From Streptomyces chryseus (GTDB lineage: Bacteria > Actinomycetota > Actinomycetes > Streptomycetales > Streptomycetaceae): DNA of 64,000 nucleotides. Numbering within the stretch: the stretch's first letter is position 1; each line of letters starts with the position of its first letter. Made by a program: the position numbers and the translations under genes. The notes beneath the pieces were generated by a model, which saw only the letters and a list, made by a program, of their open reading frames with translations, was not told the DNA's origin and searched no databases. Location: contig NZ_BMVO01000011.1 in assembly GCF_014650755.1 (NCBI RefSeq), forward strand, positions 140,505 through 204,504. The letters are read 5' to 3'. Shown here piece by piece: positions 43,790-52,902 of the stretch.

Positions 43790-44677
43790 GTGGGATCTAT
43801 GCGCAATCCAGTCGGGCCGCTTCCCTCCTCCATTTACTGGCGCCGGAGGGCAGTCGCGCTGTCCCTGCTGGTGCTGCTCGCACTGGTGATCCTATGGGTC
43901 GTCATGTCCGCGGGCGGCAAGGACGACAAGTACGACGGCGCCCGTGGCGGCGCCACTCCCGCCCCGTCCACCATCACGCCCGGACCGGGCTCGTCGGGTC
44001 CGGCCATCAGCGAGGACCCGGGAGGCCGTGACGACCCGGGCGGCTCGGGCGCCGACAACGGCGGCAGCGGCAGCGGCGGTGGGGACGGCGGTGGCGGTGG
44101 GGACGGCGGTGGTGACGGCGGTTCCGGTACGGACGCGGGCAGCGGCGGGGGCGACGGCTCGGGTTCCGGTGCGGGCGACGGCTCCGGTTCGGGTTCCGGG
44201 GAGGACGGCGGCGCCGGGTCCGGCGGCAGCGGTGCCGGGGGCGGAGGTGGCGGCGGCGGTCAGCGCGTACCGGCCGGCTCCAGCCTCCCCAACTGCAACG
44301 CGTCCACCGTGGAGTTGTCCCTGCGCAGCGTCAAGAACGAGTACGAGGCGGGCGAGAAGCCCACGTTCGAGCTGATCGCGGAGAACACCTCGGGCGCCGC
44401 CTGCAAGATGGACTTCGGTCCCAAGGCCGCCGTGCTCACCATCACCGACGACGACAACAAGACCGTCTGGTCCTCCAAGGACTGCCCCGACGGCCCCGGC
44501 AACCTGCTGCTCCGCGTCCCCGCGCACAGCACCGTCACGCACACCGTCGACTGGGACCTCAGGAAGAGCGCGCCGCGCTGCGCGACGCCGTCCGCCGCCA
44601 CGGTCGACGACGGGACCTACCTGCTGGAGCTGCCGGGCGCCAAGTCCCCGGCGACGTTCACCCTGAAGAAGGACTGA
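43790..44677 (+). CDS. Membrane-anchored protein with long Gly/Ser linker and C-terminal beta domain
   Basis: A 295-residue unknown. A short cytosolic start (NPVGPLPSSIYWRRR) precedes one membrane helix at about residues 20-42 (AVALSLLVLLALVILWVVM). Residues about 62-165 are an almost pure Gly/Ser/Asp linker. The C-terminal domain (about 170-295) has two pairs of Cys (CNAS, CKMDF, DCPDG, RCATP) and beta-type segments; it probably folds outside the membrane, like DUF4232-type or Ig-like domains. The GTG at 43790 is preferred from memory of homologues; the ATG nine bases later is an alternative. A TACAGT at 43777 lies seven bases before the GTG, so the mRNA may be leaderless. Confidence 0.72.
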   Translation: MGSMRNPVGPLPSSIYWRRRAVALSLLVLLALVILWVVMSAGGKDDKYDGARGGATPAPSTITPGPGSSGPAISEDPGGRDDPGGSGADNGGSGSGGGDGGGGGDGGGDGGSGTDAGSGGGDGSGSGAGDGSGSGSGEDGGAGSGGSGAGGGGGGGGQRVPAGSSLPNCNASTVELSLRSVKNEYEAGEKPTFELIAENTSGAACKMDFGPKAAVLTITDDDNKTVWSSKDCPDGPGNLLLRVPAHSTVTHTVDWDLRKSAPRCATPSAATVDDGTYLLELPGAKSPATFTLKKD

Positions 44678-44690
44678 AGAACCGACAGCG

Positions 44691-44718
44691 GCGGTACGCC
44701 CCGGGCGGGGCGTACCGC
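44691..44718. terminator. Terminator between the Gly-rich gene and disA
   Basis: GCGGTACGCCCC and GGGGCGTACCGC pair perfectly (12 bp) around GGGC. It lies between the two converging genes. Confidence 0.85.
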
Positions 44719-44761
44719 GGCGCGTCAGCCGTGCCGGCGGCCCCGGCGGGGACCGGCCGGC

Positions 44762-45886
44762 TCAGACGTAACGTTCCAGGATCGACGACTCCGCCAGGCG
44801 GGACAGCCCCTCGCGGACCGACCGCGCCCGCGCCTCCCCGACGCCGTCGACCGTCTGCAGGTCGTCGACGCTGGCGGCGAGCAGCTTCTGCAGCCCGCCG
44901 AAGTGCTCGACGAGCCGTTCGATGATCGCGCCCGGCAGCCGCGGCACCTTGGCCAGCAGCCGGTACCCGCGCGGCGAGACCGCCGCGTCCAGCGTCTCCG
45001 GCGAGCCGCTGTATCCCAGCGCCCGGGCCACGACGGGCAGTTCGAGCAGCTCGGAGTGGGGCAGCGCGTCCAGCTCGGTCAGCGCCTCGTCGACCGTGCG
45101 CGAACGCTTCGCCGTCGGCTCCGGGACGTAGTCCCGGACGACCAGTTCGCGCTCCGGCTCGACGCCCGCGATCAACTCGTCGAGCTGGAGGGAGAGCAGC
45201 CGCCCGTCGGTGCCCAGCTCCACGACGTACTCGGCGATCTCGGTGGCGATGCGCCGCACCATCTCCAGGCGCTGCGCCACAGCCGTCACGTCGCGGACCG
45301 TCACCAGGTCCTCGATCTCCAGCGCGGACAGCGTGCCCGCGACCTCGTCGAGGCGGAGCTTGTAGCGCTCCAGGGTGGCCAGCGCCTGGTTGGCGCGGGA
45401 CAGGATCGTCGCCGACTCCTCCAGGACGCGGCGCTCCCCGTCGACGTACAGCGCGATCAGGCGCATCGACTGGGAGACGGACACCACGGGGAAGTTGCAC
45501 TGCTTCGACACACGGTCCGCCGTGCGGTGCCGGGTGCCGGTCTCCTCGGTGGGGATCGACGCGTCCGGTACGAGCTGGACGCCGGCCCGCAGGATCTTGG
45601 TGATGTCCTTGTCGAGGATCAGTGCGCCGTCGAGCTTGCACAGCTCGCGGAGCCTGGTCGCGGTGAACTCCACGTCCAGCACGAATCCGCCGGTACACAT
45701 GGATTCGACGGTTTTGTCCATACCGAGGACGATGAGGCCGCCGGTGTTGCCGCGAAGGATGCGCTCCAGGCCGTCACGCAGCGCCTTGCCGGGCGCGACG
45801 GCGCTCAGCGAGGCGCGCATCAGCGCTTCGGTGCCCGAGCCTCCGCCGGACTTCCCGGATGCTGCTGCCCGGTCGATGGCTGCCAC
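44762..45886 (-). CDS. disA: Diadenylate cyclase DisA
   Basis: DisA makes c-di-AMP from two ATP and scans DNA for damage. The 374-residue product has the DAC domain motifs LDGALILD and TGTRHRTA (catalytic DGA and RHR) in residues 1-150, a central helical linker, and the C-terminal helix-hairpin-helix DNA-binding domain (RLPGAIIERLVEHFGGLQKLL, then VDGVGEARARSVREGLSRL). Length and motifs are normal, so it should be active. In Streptomyces it is the source of c-di-AMP that controls osmotic balance and wall-peptidase riboswitches. The GTG at 45886 has a GGAGGAG ribosome site. It follows radA by 90 bases. Confidence 0.97.
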   Translation of the reverse strand: MAAIDRAAASGKSGGGSGTEALMRASLSAVAPGKALRDGLERILRGNTGGLIVLGMDKTVESMCTGGFVLDVEFTATRLRELCKLDGALILDKDITKILRAGVQLVPDASIPTEETGTRHRTADRVSKQCNFPVVSVSQSMRLIALYVDGERRVLEESATILSRANQALATLERYKLRLDEVAGTLSALEIEDLVTVRDVTAVAQRLEMVRRIATEIAEYVVELGTDGRLLSLQLDELIAGVEPERELVVRDYVPEPTAKRSRTVDEALTELDALPHSELLELPVVARALGYSGSPETLDAAVSPRGYRLLAKVPRLPGAIIERLVEHFGGLQKLLAASVDDLQTVDGVGEARARSVREGLSRLAESSILERYV

Positions 45887-45976
45887 TGCACTCCTCCGGT
45901 CACACGGTTGCGGTGCCCTTGAGGCACTGAACTTCGCCTCGCGTACTCGTACGGGTGGGCGAGACCAGGGCAAAGT

Positions 45977-47392
45977 CTACCGGCGCTGTTCCTCGCCTTG
46001 TGGGGCCTGTGCGCGAGAGCGCCGGGGAAGGACCCTCAGAGCGTCTCCCATGTCGGCCACCTCGGTGACCTTCATGCCCGCCGGAACCTTCCCCGGGTCG
46101 GCCGGGACCAGGGCGTGCGTGAACCCGAGGCGGTGGGCCTCGGCGAGTCTGCGCTGGACGCCGGTGACCCGTCTGACCTCGCCCGCGAGACCGACTTCGC
46201 CGATCGCGACGAGGTTCTTCGGCAGCGGGGTGTCGCTGGCGGCGCTCGCCAGGGCGAGGGCGATCGCGAGGTCGGCGGCCGGCTCGGTGAGCTTCACGCC
46301 GCCCACCGTCGCGCTGTAGATGTCGCGCTTGCCGAGGGCGGTGATGCGGCCGCGCTGCTCCAGCACGGCGAGCATCATCGACACGCGCGAGGTCTCCAGA
46401 CCCGAGGTGGTGCGCCGGGGCGAGGGGATCTGCGAGTCGACGGTCAGCGCCTGTACTTCGGCGACGAGCGGGCGGCGCCCTTCGAGCGTGACGGTCAGGC
46501 ACGTCCCCGGGACGGCCTCGGCGCGCCGGGTCAGGAAGAGACCCGAGGGGTCCGCGAGACCGGTGATGCCCTCGTCGTGCAGCTCGAAGCAGCCGACCTC
46601 GTCGGTCGCGCCGTACCGGTTCTTGACTCCGCGCACGAGCCGCAGTCGCGCGTGCCGGTCGCCCTCGAAGGACAGCACGACGTCGACGAGGTGCTCCAGC
46701 AGGCGCGGACCGGCGATGGCGCCGTCCTTCGTGACGTGCCCGACCAGGAGCGTCGACATCGCGCGCTCCTTGGACGCCCGGATGAGCGCGCCCGCGACCT
46801 CGCGGACCTGGGCCATGCCTCCCGGCGCGCCGTCGATCTCCGGCGAGGCGACCGTCTGGACGGAGTCGAGCACCAGCAGGGACGGCTTGACCGCGTCGAG
46901 GTGCCCGAGGACGGCCGACAGGTCGGTCTCGGCGGTGAGATAGAGGTGATCGTTGAGCGCGCCGATCCGGTCGGCGCGCAGGCGCACCTGGCTGGCGGAC
47001 TCCTCGGCCGTGACGTACAGCGTGCGATGGTCGTCGCTCGCCGCCTTCGCGGCCACGTCCAGGAGAAGCGTCGACTTGCCGACACCGGGCTCGCCCGCGA
47101 GCAGGACGACGGCGCCGGGGACCAGACCGCCGCCGAGGACGCGGTCCAGCTCCTCGACGCCGGTCGAGCGGGCGGTGGCGGTACGGCCGTCGACCTGGCC
47201 GATGGGGAGCGCCGCGGTGCTCACCCGGCCGGCGGCCGTCGTCCGTACGGCGGGCGTGCCGGTCTCCTCGATCGTCCCCCACGCCTGGCATTCGGGGCAG
47301 CGGCCGAGCCATTTGGCGGTCGTGTACCCGCATTCGGAGCAGCGGTAGGACGGCCGGTCCTTGGCGGATGAACGAGAGGTGCGGGCAGCCAT
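45977..47392 (-). CDS. radA: DNA repair protein RadA
   Basis: RadA helps process recombination intermediates by branch migration. The 471-residue product has the N-terminal zinc finger (YRCSECGYTTAKWLGRCPEC), the RecA-like domain with Walker A GEPGVGKST and Walker B SLLVLDSVQ, the RadA motif KNRYGATDEVG (a KNRFG variant) and the C-terminal Lon-protease-like domain (PLPKNLVAIGEVGLAGEVR). In Bacillus, RadA binds DisA and lowers its activity; the genes are adjacent here on the same strand. The ATG at 47392 begins the conserved region; a GTG at 47422 would add ten residues. Confidence 0.97.
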   Translation of the reverse strand: MAARTSRSSAKDRPSYRCSECGYTTAKWLGRCPECQAWGTIEETGTPAVRTTAAGRVSTAALPIGQVDGRTATARSTGVEELDRVLGGGLVPGAVVLLAGEPGVGKSTLLLDVAAKAASDDHRTLYVTAEESASQVRLRADRIGALNDHLYLTAETDLSAVLGHLDAVKPSLLVLDSVQTVASPEIDGAPGGMAQVREVAGALIRASKERAMSTLLVGHVTKDGAIAGPRLLEHLVDVVLSFEGDRHARLRLVRGVKNRYGATDEVGCFELHDEGITGLADPSGLFLTRRAEAVPGTCLTVTLEGRRPLVAEVQALTVDSQIPSPRRTTSGLETSRVSMMLAVLEQRGRITALGKRDIYSATVGGVKLTEPAADLAIALALASAASDTPLPKNLVAIGEVGLAGEVRRVTGVQRRLAEAHRLGFTHALVPADPGKVPAGMKVTEVADMGDALRVLPRRSRAQAPQGEEQRR

Positions 47393-47575
47393 GGTGGTGA
47401 CCGTACAGGTCGGCTCCGACACTCGTCCGCCGTACGCCCACCCGGTGCCCGTCGTACGTCCGCCCCGGCCGGAATTCCGCATTCCTGTCCCCTTTTGAGG
47501 GATGTGTTCACCCGTACGGGTTAAAACTGCTCAAGGGGTGCGAAGGGACCTGTCTCCTTTGCCTACGGTCGCCGG
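47393..47575 (+). promoter_or_regulatory. Divergent promoter region (radA / BACON-protein gene)
   Basis: The 183-base divergent gap contains GGGACC (47545-47550), 16 bases, then GGTCG (47567-47571), resembling ECF-type promoters of the GGAAC-N16-CGTC kind. TACGGT (47564-47569) lies seven bases before the GTG at 47576, so this gene may also be transcribed without a leader. Neither is certain. Confidence 0.35.
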
Positions 47576-49303
47576 GTGACGAGCAGCAGGCTGGAGCCCC
47601 CTACGCACACCACCGGCGCACACCGGGCGCGGAGCCGTGCGCCGCGGCCGGCGCCCGCGCAGGCCCCGCCGGCACGGTACGAGCCGTACCTCGACGGCCT
47701 GTTCACGTACTGCCTGTCGGTGCTCTGCGACCACGACGCGGCCACCGCCGTGCTCGGCGACGTCCTGGCCATCTCCGAGCGGCAGCAGGCCCGTTGCCCG
47801 TCCCGCGAGCCGGAGCGCAGGGCCTGGCTGTACGCGCTGGCGCGGTGGGCGTGCCGGCGCCGGGTCGCCGAGCAGAAGCGGCGGCGCCAGGGGGCGCACG
47901 GCGGCCACCGCGCCCACGCCGCCCCGGCCTCGGCGAGCCCCCCCGCCGTGCCGGAGGCGACCGCCGCGCGCCGGCAGCGCGAGCTGGCGCTCCTGGCGTG
48001 GCCCGAGGCCGCGGGCACCACCCCGGAGCAGCGCGAGGCGCTGGAGCTGGCGGTGCGCCACGGGCTCGGCCCGCGCGAGGTGGCCGCCGTCCTGGGCATG
48101 GACTACCCCGCCGCCCGCGAACTGCTGGCCGCCGCCGCGTGCGAGGTGGAGCGGACCCGCGCCGCGCTCGCCGTCGTGGAGAGCGGCAGCTGCCCGATCG
48201 TCGCCCGCCTGACCGGCGACAACCAGGTGCTGCTCGGCGCGGCCCTGCGCCACGAGCTCGTACGCCACGTCGACGACTGCCCGCGCTGCCGTCGCTCCGC
48301 CGAGCGGGCCGGGGCCGGCGGTCCCTGGCCCGGCACGGTCGCGGCGACGCCCGCCGCGCTGCCGGTGGTCGAGGCGCCGCGCGCGGCGGCGTACGCGGCG
48401 ATGACGAACGTCCCGCGCGCACGGGCGGTCGCCCCCCGTTTCGACCGCGACGGCTTCCCCCTGGACCCCAAGGACCACGCGGCGCGCCGCGACCGGCTGC
48501 GCACCAGGGCGGTCACGACGACGGTCGTGGCGACCGTCGTCGCGGCCCCCGTGTTCGCGCTCTGGGCGGCGTACCGGGGCGCCCCGCTCACCGGCGAGAG
48601 CCACGGCGGCGCGTCGGTCACCGCGAGCGAGGCGGATGATCCCGACGGGCTCGACGGCGGGGCGTTCGGCGGCCCGGGCGGCCCCGGCGGACCCGCGTAC
48701 GAGAACACGGGCAACGCCCGCACGACCCCCGACCCCGACTTCACGGAGGGCGGCCGGACGCCGGACGTCTCGGTCGAGGTCGTCAGCGGCGGTACGTCGA
48801 TGCCGGGCCGGCCGGGGGAGGCCGGAGCGGGACGGCTGAGCGTGGAGGCGCGGCCGGCCGGCAGTACGACGGTCGTCACCCTCACCGCGACGGGCGACGC
48901 GCCGGTGTCCTGGTCGGCGTGGACGAACGCGCCCTGGCTCTACCTGAGCCAGACCTCCGGCACGGTCCACCCCGGCCGGTCGGTCACGCTGTACGTCTCC
49001 GTCGACCACGAGCGGGAACCGGCCGGGCCGTGGCGCGCGCGCATCGGGATCGATCCGACCGGTGCGGTGATCGCGGTGCGGGGCCACGGCCGCACCACAC
49101 CGCCCCCGGCGAACCCGGACCCGCGCCCGTCCACGCCCGCGTCCCCGGACCCGACCCCGCCACCCACGCCCCCGGACCCGGACCCGACCCCCACGGAGTC
49201 GACGCCCCCACCGACCCCGACGGACCCACCCCCGACGGAGTCGACACCCCCACCACCCCCTTCGGACCCACCGCCGCCGGACACGACGTCACCTACGCCC
49301 TGA
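47576..49303 (+). CDS. Sigma-like / ZAS / BACON-domain membrane fusion protein
   Basis: A 575-residue multi-domain protein. Residues 36-105 look like ECF sigma region 2 (YLDGLFTYCLSVLCDHDAA, then AWLYALARWACRRRV), 145-200 like region 4 (TTPEQREALELAVRHGLGPREVAAVLGMDYPAARELL). Next is H-x3-C-x2-C (HVDDCPRC, 231-238), the ZAS anti-sigma motif. A membrane helix lies at 312-333 (VTTTVVATVVAAPVFALWAAY). Outside the membrane is a BACON-like beta domain (about 395-480, DAPVSWSAWTNAPWLYLSQTSG) and a Pro/Asp/Thr tail of 90 residues. This makes a one-chain sigma, anti-sigma and sensor. Streptomyces are known to have ECF proteins with C-terminal membrane extensions (group ECF52-like), and this may belong there. 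Start: GTG at 47576. Confidence 0.8.
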   Translation: MTSSRLEPPTHTTGAHRARSRAPRPAPAQAPPARYEPYLDGLFTYCLSVLCDHDAATAVLGDVLAISERQQARCPSREPERRAWLYALARWACRRRVAEQKRRRQGAHGGHRAHAAPASASPPAVPEATAARRQRELALLAWPEAAGTTPEQREALELAVRHGLGPREVAAVLGMDYPAARELLAAAACEVERTRAALAVVESGSCPIVARLTGDNQVLLGAALRHELVRHVDDCPRCRRSAERAGAGGPWPGTVAATPAALPVVEAPRAAAYAAMTNVPRARAVAPRFDRDGFPLDPKDHAARRDRLRTRAVTTTVVATVVAAPVFALWAAYRGAPLTGESHGGASVTASEADDPDGLDGGAFGGPGGPGGPAYENTGNARTTPDPDFTEGGRTPDVSVEVVSGGTSMPGRPGEAGAGRLSVEARPAGSTTVVTLTATGDAPVSWSAWTNAPWLYLSQTSGTVHPGRSVTLYVSVDHEREPAGPWRARIGIDPTGAVIAVRGHGRTTPPPANPDPRPSTPASPDPTPPPTPPDPDPTPTESTPPPTPTDPPPTESTPPPPPSDPPPPDTTSPTP

Positions 49304-49443
49304 GGGGTGCGGCAATCAGCCCGTCCGGCGTTTGAGGACACAACCGCAGGGCGTCCGGGGGCCTGGGGGAGTGCCCCCGGTCTCGGCCGCAGGCAACCCG
49401 CACCGCAACGCACCCGCACGACACCGCACCCGCCCGGCACTCC

Positions 49444-50301
49444 TCAGCCGGACCGCCCCGGCAAGGACACCGGATCCGCCGGGTGCGGAGCCATCGGCAG
49501 CAGCGACGCCAGCCGTTGCTCGCACAGCGCCACCAGCCGCTCGTACGCCGCCTTCCCCATCAGCTCCGTCAGCTCCGGCCGGTACGTCACGTACACCGGT
49601 TCCCCCGCCCCGTGCGCGGACGTCGCCGACGTGCACCACCAGTGCAGGTCGTGCCCTCCCGGCCCCCACCCGCGCCGGTCGTACTCACCGATCGAGATCT
49701 GCAGGACACGCGTGTCGTCGGGCCGGTCGATCCAGTCGTACGTACGCCGCACCGGCAGCTGCCAGCACACGTCCGGCTTCGTCTCCAGCGGCTCCTTGCC
49801 CTCCTTCAGCGCCAGGATGTGCAGCGAGCACCCCATGCCGCCCGCGAACCCGGGCCGGTTCTGGAAGATGCACGAGCCCTCCCAGCGCCGCGTCTGGCGT
49901 TCGCCGTCCTCGTCGGTCTGGGTCCAGCCCGACTCCGTACCGACGTCGTGGAACTGCCACACGTCGGGGGTGAGGCGCGCGACGTGCCCCGCGACCCGCT
50001 TCTCGTCGTCCTCGTCGGAGAAGTGCGCCCCCAGCGTGCAGCAGCCGTCGTCCGCGCGGCCCGCCTGGATCCCCTGGCAGCCGCTGCCGAAGATGCAGCT
50101 CCAGCGTGATGTCAGCCACGTCAGGTCGCAGCGGAAGACCTGCTCGTCGTCGGCGGGATCGGGGAACTCCACCCAGGCGCGGGCGAAGTCCAGCCCGCCC
50201 TTCTCGTCCTCGGCCGGCACGACAGGGGGGATCGTCTTGGGCTGCTTGGGCTGCTTCAGCGTTGTGGCTTTGCCCGGCTTCGCCTTTTTCGTCTTCGACA
50301 C
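49444..50301 (-). CDS. Conserved Cys-rich protein (YkgJ/DUF3109-like layout), unknown function
   Basis: A 285-residue soluble protein of actinomycetes. It starts with a Lys-rich tail (SKTKKAKPGKATTLKQPKQPK), then has nine cysteines in the core: 58, 69, 75, 87, 88, 144, 158, 179 and 223. The pairs GCCTL and SCIF...GCSLH recall the cysteine layout of the YkgJ/DUF3109 iron- or zinc-binding family, in which a CxCC and late C-x-H are found. Nothing else can be said of its role. It is divergent from the ppx gene 41 bases away. Confidence 0.68.
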   Translation of the reverse strand: MSKTKKAKPGKATTLKQPKQPKTIPPVVPAEDEKGGLDFARAWVEFPDPADDEQVFRCDLTWLTSRWSCIFGSGCQGIQAGRADDGCCTLGAHFSDEDDEKRVAGHVARLTPDVWQFHDVGTESGWTQTDEDGERQTRRWEGSCIFQNRPGFAGGMGCSLHILALKEGKEPLETKPDVCWQLPVRRTYDWIDRPDDTRVLQISIGEYDRRGWGPGGHDLHWWCTSATSAHGAGEPVYVTYRPELTELMGKAAYERLVALCEQRLASLLPMAPHPADPVSLPGRSG

Positions 50302-50342
50302 GGGGCCAAGGGTAAGCGCGCCGCCGCAGTAGCGTTCCGCCT

Positions 50343-51275
50343 ATGAGACTCGGAGTCCTCGACGTGGGTTCGAACACGGTTCATCTGCTGGTGGTCGACG
50401 CGCACCCCGGCGCCTGCCCCCTGCCCGCCCACTCGCACAAGGCCGAGCTCCGCCTCGCCGAGCTCCTCGACGCGGACGGGGCGATAGGCGCCCACGGCGT
50501 CGACCGCCTCGTGGCGACGATCGCGGACGCGCTCCAGGCCGCCGAGGACAAGGGCTGCGAGGACGTCCTGCCGTTCGCGACCTCCGCCGTGCGCGAGGCC
50601 ACCAACGCCGATGAGGTGCTGGCCCGGGTCCGCGCCGAGACCGGCGTCGACCTCCAGGTGCTGAGCGGAGCGGAGGAGGCGCGGCTGACCTTCCTGGCCG
50701 CCCGCCGCTGGTACGGCTGGTCGGCCGGGAAGCTGCTGGTCCTCGACATCGGCGGCGGCTCCCTGGAGATCGCGTACGGCATGGACGAGGAGCCCGACGC
50801 CGCGGTCTCCCTGCCCCTGGGCGCGGGCCGGCTCACCGCCGGCTGGCTCCCGGGCGACCCGCCGGACCAGCAGGACGTGAAGGCGCTGCGTCGCCATGTA
50901 CGGGCCGAGATCGCCCGTACGGTCGGGGAATTCGCCCGCTTCGGGGCCCCCGACCACGTGGTGGCGACGTCCAAGACATTCCGGCAGCTGGCCAGGATCG
51001 CGGGCGCGGCCCGCTCCGCCGACGGGCCGTACGTCCAGCGTGAGCTGAGTCGCAGTTCGCTGGAGGAGTGGGTGCCCAAGCTCGCCGCGATGCCGATGTC
51101 GCAGCGCGCCGGGCTCCCGGGAGTCTCGGAGGGCCGCGCCGCGCAAGTGCTGGCAGGAGCCCTGGTGGCGGAGGGGGCGATGGACCTTTTCGGCGTGGCC
51201 GCGCTGGAGATCTGCCCCTGGGCGCTGCGCGAGGGCGTGATCCTGCGCCGACTGGATCATCTGCCGACCGCCTGA
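50343..51275 (+). CDS. ppx: Exopolyphosphatase / guanosine pentaphosphate phosphatase family
   Basis: A 310-residue ASKHA-fold phosphatase with only the two N-terminal domains, as in Mycobacterium Rv0496-type (Ppx2/short) proteins. The phosphate motifs are VLDVGSNTVHLLV at residue 5, ATSAVREATN near 75 and VLDIGGGSLEIAYG near 140. The short type lacks the C-terminal domain of E. coli Ppx and probably acts on short polyphosphates or pppGpp. The ATG at 50343 follows the divergent Cys-rich gene. It is followed after 34 bases by the isomerase-like gene on the same strand. Confidence 0.92.
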   Translation: MRLGVLDVGSNTVHLLVVDAHPGACPLPAHSHKAELRLAELLDADGAIGAHGVDRLVATIADALQAAEDKGCEDVLPFATSAVREATNADEVLARVRAETGVDLQVLSGAEEARLTFLAARRWYGWSAGKLLVLDIGGGSLEIAYGMDEEPDAAVSLPLGAGRLTAGWLPGDPPDQQDVKALRRHVRAEIARTVGEFARFGAPDHVVATSKTFRQLARIAGAARSADGPYVQRELSRSSLEEWVPKLAAMPMSQRAGLPGVSEGRAAQVLAGALVAEGAMDLFGVAALEICPWALREGVILRRLDHLPTA

Positions 51276-51309
51276 CAGCCACCCGGTGACGGCCCGTACG
51301 CTGTCCCTC

Positions 51310-52128
51310 GTGGCAGAACCAGTGGTGCGCATCCCTGATGCGAAGGTCGCGCTGTCCACGGCGTCGGTGTACCCGGAGTCGACGGCGACGGCCTTCGAGA
51401 TCGCCGCACGCCTCGGCTACGACGGTGTCGAGGTCATGGTGTGGACGGACCCCGTCAGCCAGGACATCGAGGCGCTGCGCAGACTCTCCGACTACCACGG
51501 CGTCCCGGTCCTGGCCGTCCACGCACCCTGCCTGCTGATCACCCAGCGGGTCTGGACCACCGACCCGTGGACGAAGCTGCGGCGGGCGCAGGCGGCCGCC
51601 GAGAAGCTCGGCGCCTCGGCCGTGGTCGTACACCCGCCCTTTCGCTGGCAGCGGCAGTACGCCCGCGACTTCGTCGACGGGATCTGGCGGATGGCGGACG
51701 AGACGGACGTCCGGTTCGCCGTCGAGAACATGTACCCGTGGCGGTACAAGGACCGCGAGATGCTGGCGTACGCCCCCGAGTGGGACGTGACCAAGGACGA
51801 CTACCGGCACTTCACCGTCGACCTGTCGCACACCGCGACCGCCCGCACCGACACCATGGCCATGGTCGACCGGATGGGCGACCGGCTCGGGCATGTCCAC
51901 CTCGCGGACGGCAAGGGGTCGGCGAAGGACGAGCACCTGGTGCCGGGGCGCGGCAACCAGCCCTGCGCCGAACTCCTGGAGCGCCTCGCCCTGAACGGCT
52001 TCGACGGCCATGTGGTCATCGAGGTCAATACGCGCCGCGCCATGTCGTCCGCCGAACGCGAGGCCGACCTGGCGGAGGCCCTGGCCTTCACCCGGCTGCA
52101 CCTGGCGTCCCGGGTGTCGCAGCAGTGA
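51310..52128 (+). CDS. Sugar phosphate isomerase/epimerase-like TIM-barrel protein
   Basis: A 272-residue xylose-isomerase-like (AP endonuclease 2-type) barrel. It has the metal-binding pattern of the family: HAPCLL, VVHPPFRWQRQY, FAVENMYP, TVDLSHTATA, HVHLADGKG and HVVIEVNTRR. The substrate is unknown. The GTG at 51310 is used, as in Streptomyces homologues I remember; a GTG at 51286 would add eight residues. Its stop overlaps the tetR start by GTGA, so the two are coupled. Probably in one unit with the upstream ppx gene. Confidence 0.87.
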   Translation: MAEPVVRIPDAKVALSTASVYPESTATAFEIAARLGYDGVEVMVWTDPVSQDIEALRRLSDYHGVPVLAVHAPCLLITQRVWTTDPWTKLRRAQAAAEKLGASAVVVHPPFRWQRQYARDFVDGIWRMADETDVRFAVENMYPWRYKDREMLAYAPEWDVTKDDYRHFTVDLSHTATARTDTMAMVDRMGDRLGHVHLADGKGSAKDEHLVPGRGNQPCAELLERLALNGFDGHVVIEVNTRRAMSSAEREADLAEALAFTRLHLASRVSQQ

Positions 52129-52769
52129 GCGGTACGGACGGCGCGGAGCACGGCGGTACGACGCCCGGGCCCCGCCGCCGCGGCCGCCCGCGCCACTCGC
52201 CCCAGGACGCGGGCCCCGGCGCCCGCGAGCGGATCCTCCAGGCGGCCCGCGACGAGTTCGCGGAGCGCGGCTACGACAAGACGTCGATGCGCGGCATCGC
52301 GAAGGCGGCGGGCGTCGACGCGGCGCTCGTCCACCACTACTTCGGTACGAAGGACGACGTCTTCGCGGCCGCCATCGAGATCTCCTTCGAGCCGGCCCTG
52401 GTGGTGCCCGCGGTCCTCGGCCAGGGCGGCACGGACGGCATCGGCGAGCGGCTGGCCCGGTATTTCATCGGCGTGTGGGAGAACCCGGCGACCAGGGCCC
52501 CGCTCCTGGCGATCGTCCGCTCGGCGCTGACGAACGAGACGGCGGCGAAGGTGCTGCGGACCTTCGTGCTGCGGCGGCTGCTGGAGCGGGTGGCGGCGGA
52601 GCTCGACGTACCTGACCCGACGTTCCGGGCGGAGCTGGCGGCCTCGCACATGGTGGGCATCGCGATCCTGCGCTACGTCGTCAAGACGGAGCCACTGGCC
52701 TCGGCCGACCCCGAGCGGATCGTCGCGATGGTCGCCCCGACGCTCCAGCGGTACCTGACGGAGGCGTGA
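52125..52769 (+). CDS. TetR-family transcriptional regulator
   Basis: A 214-residue TetR regulator. The N-terminus is Arg/Pro-rich (about 25 residues), then the HTH has ILQAARDEFAERGYDKTSMRGIAKAAGVDAALVHHYFGTKDDVF. The C-terminal ligand domain is typical of the family. The start codon overlaps the isomerase stop (GTGA). It is followed after 196 bases by ilvD; the gap has a TTACTC-N4-GAGTAA dyad that could be its operator. Confidence 0.92.
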   Translation: MSGTDGAEHGGTTPGPRRRGRPRHSPQDAGPGARERILQAARDEFAERGYDKTSMRGIAKAAGVDAALVHHYFGTKDDVFAAAIEISFEPALVVPAVLGQGGTDGIGERLARYFIGVWENPATRAPLLAIVRSALTNETAAKVLRTFVLRRLLERVAAELDVPDPTFRAELAASHMVGIAILRYVVKTEPLASADPERIVAMVAPTLQRYLTEA

Positions 52770-52902
52770 CCCGGGGCACGCGGACGCGGCACGGACCGGT
52801 GCCCTGCCCAAGGGCCGTGGGACGCGTGACCGGGGATCGAGCGGCCCGTCCCGCATATCGGACTGTTTGTCCAGATCGTGGATCCGAGGCGTACGCTCGA
52901 AG

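Noticed and set aside
44040..44260. Gly/Ser-coding repeat as a repeat element
   Set aside because: It is an in-frame linker of the gene at 43790-44677 with irregular units, so it is described there and not called a repeat.
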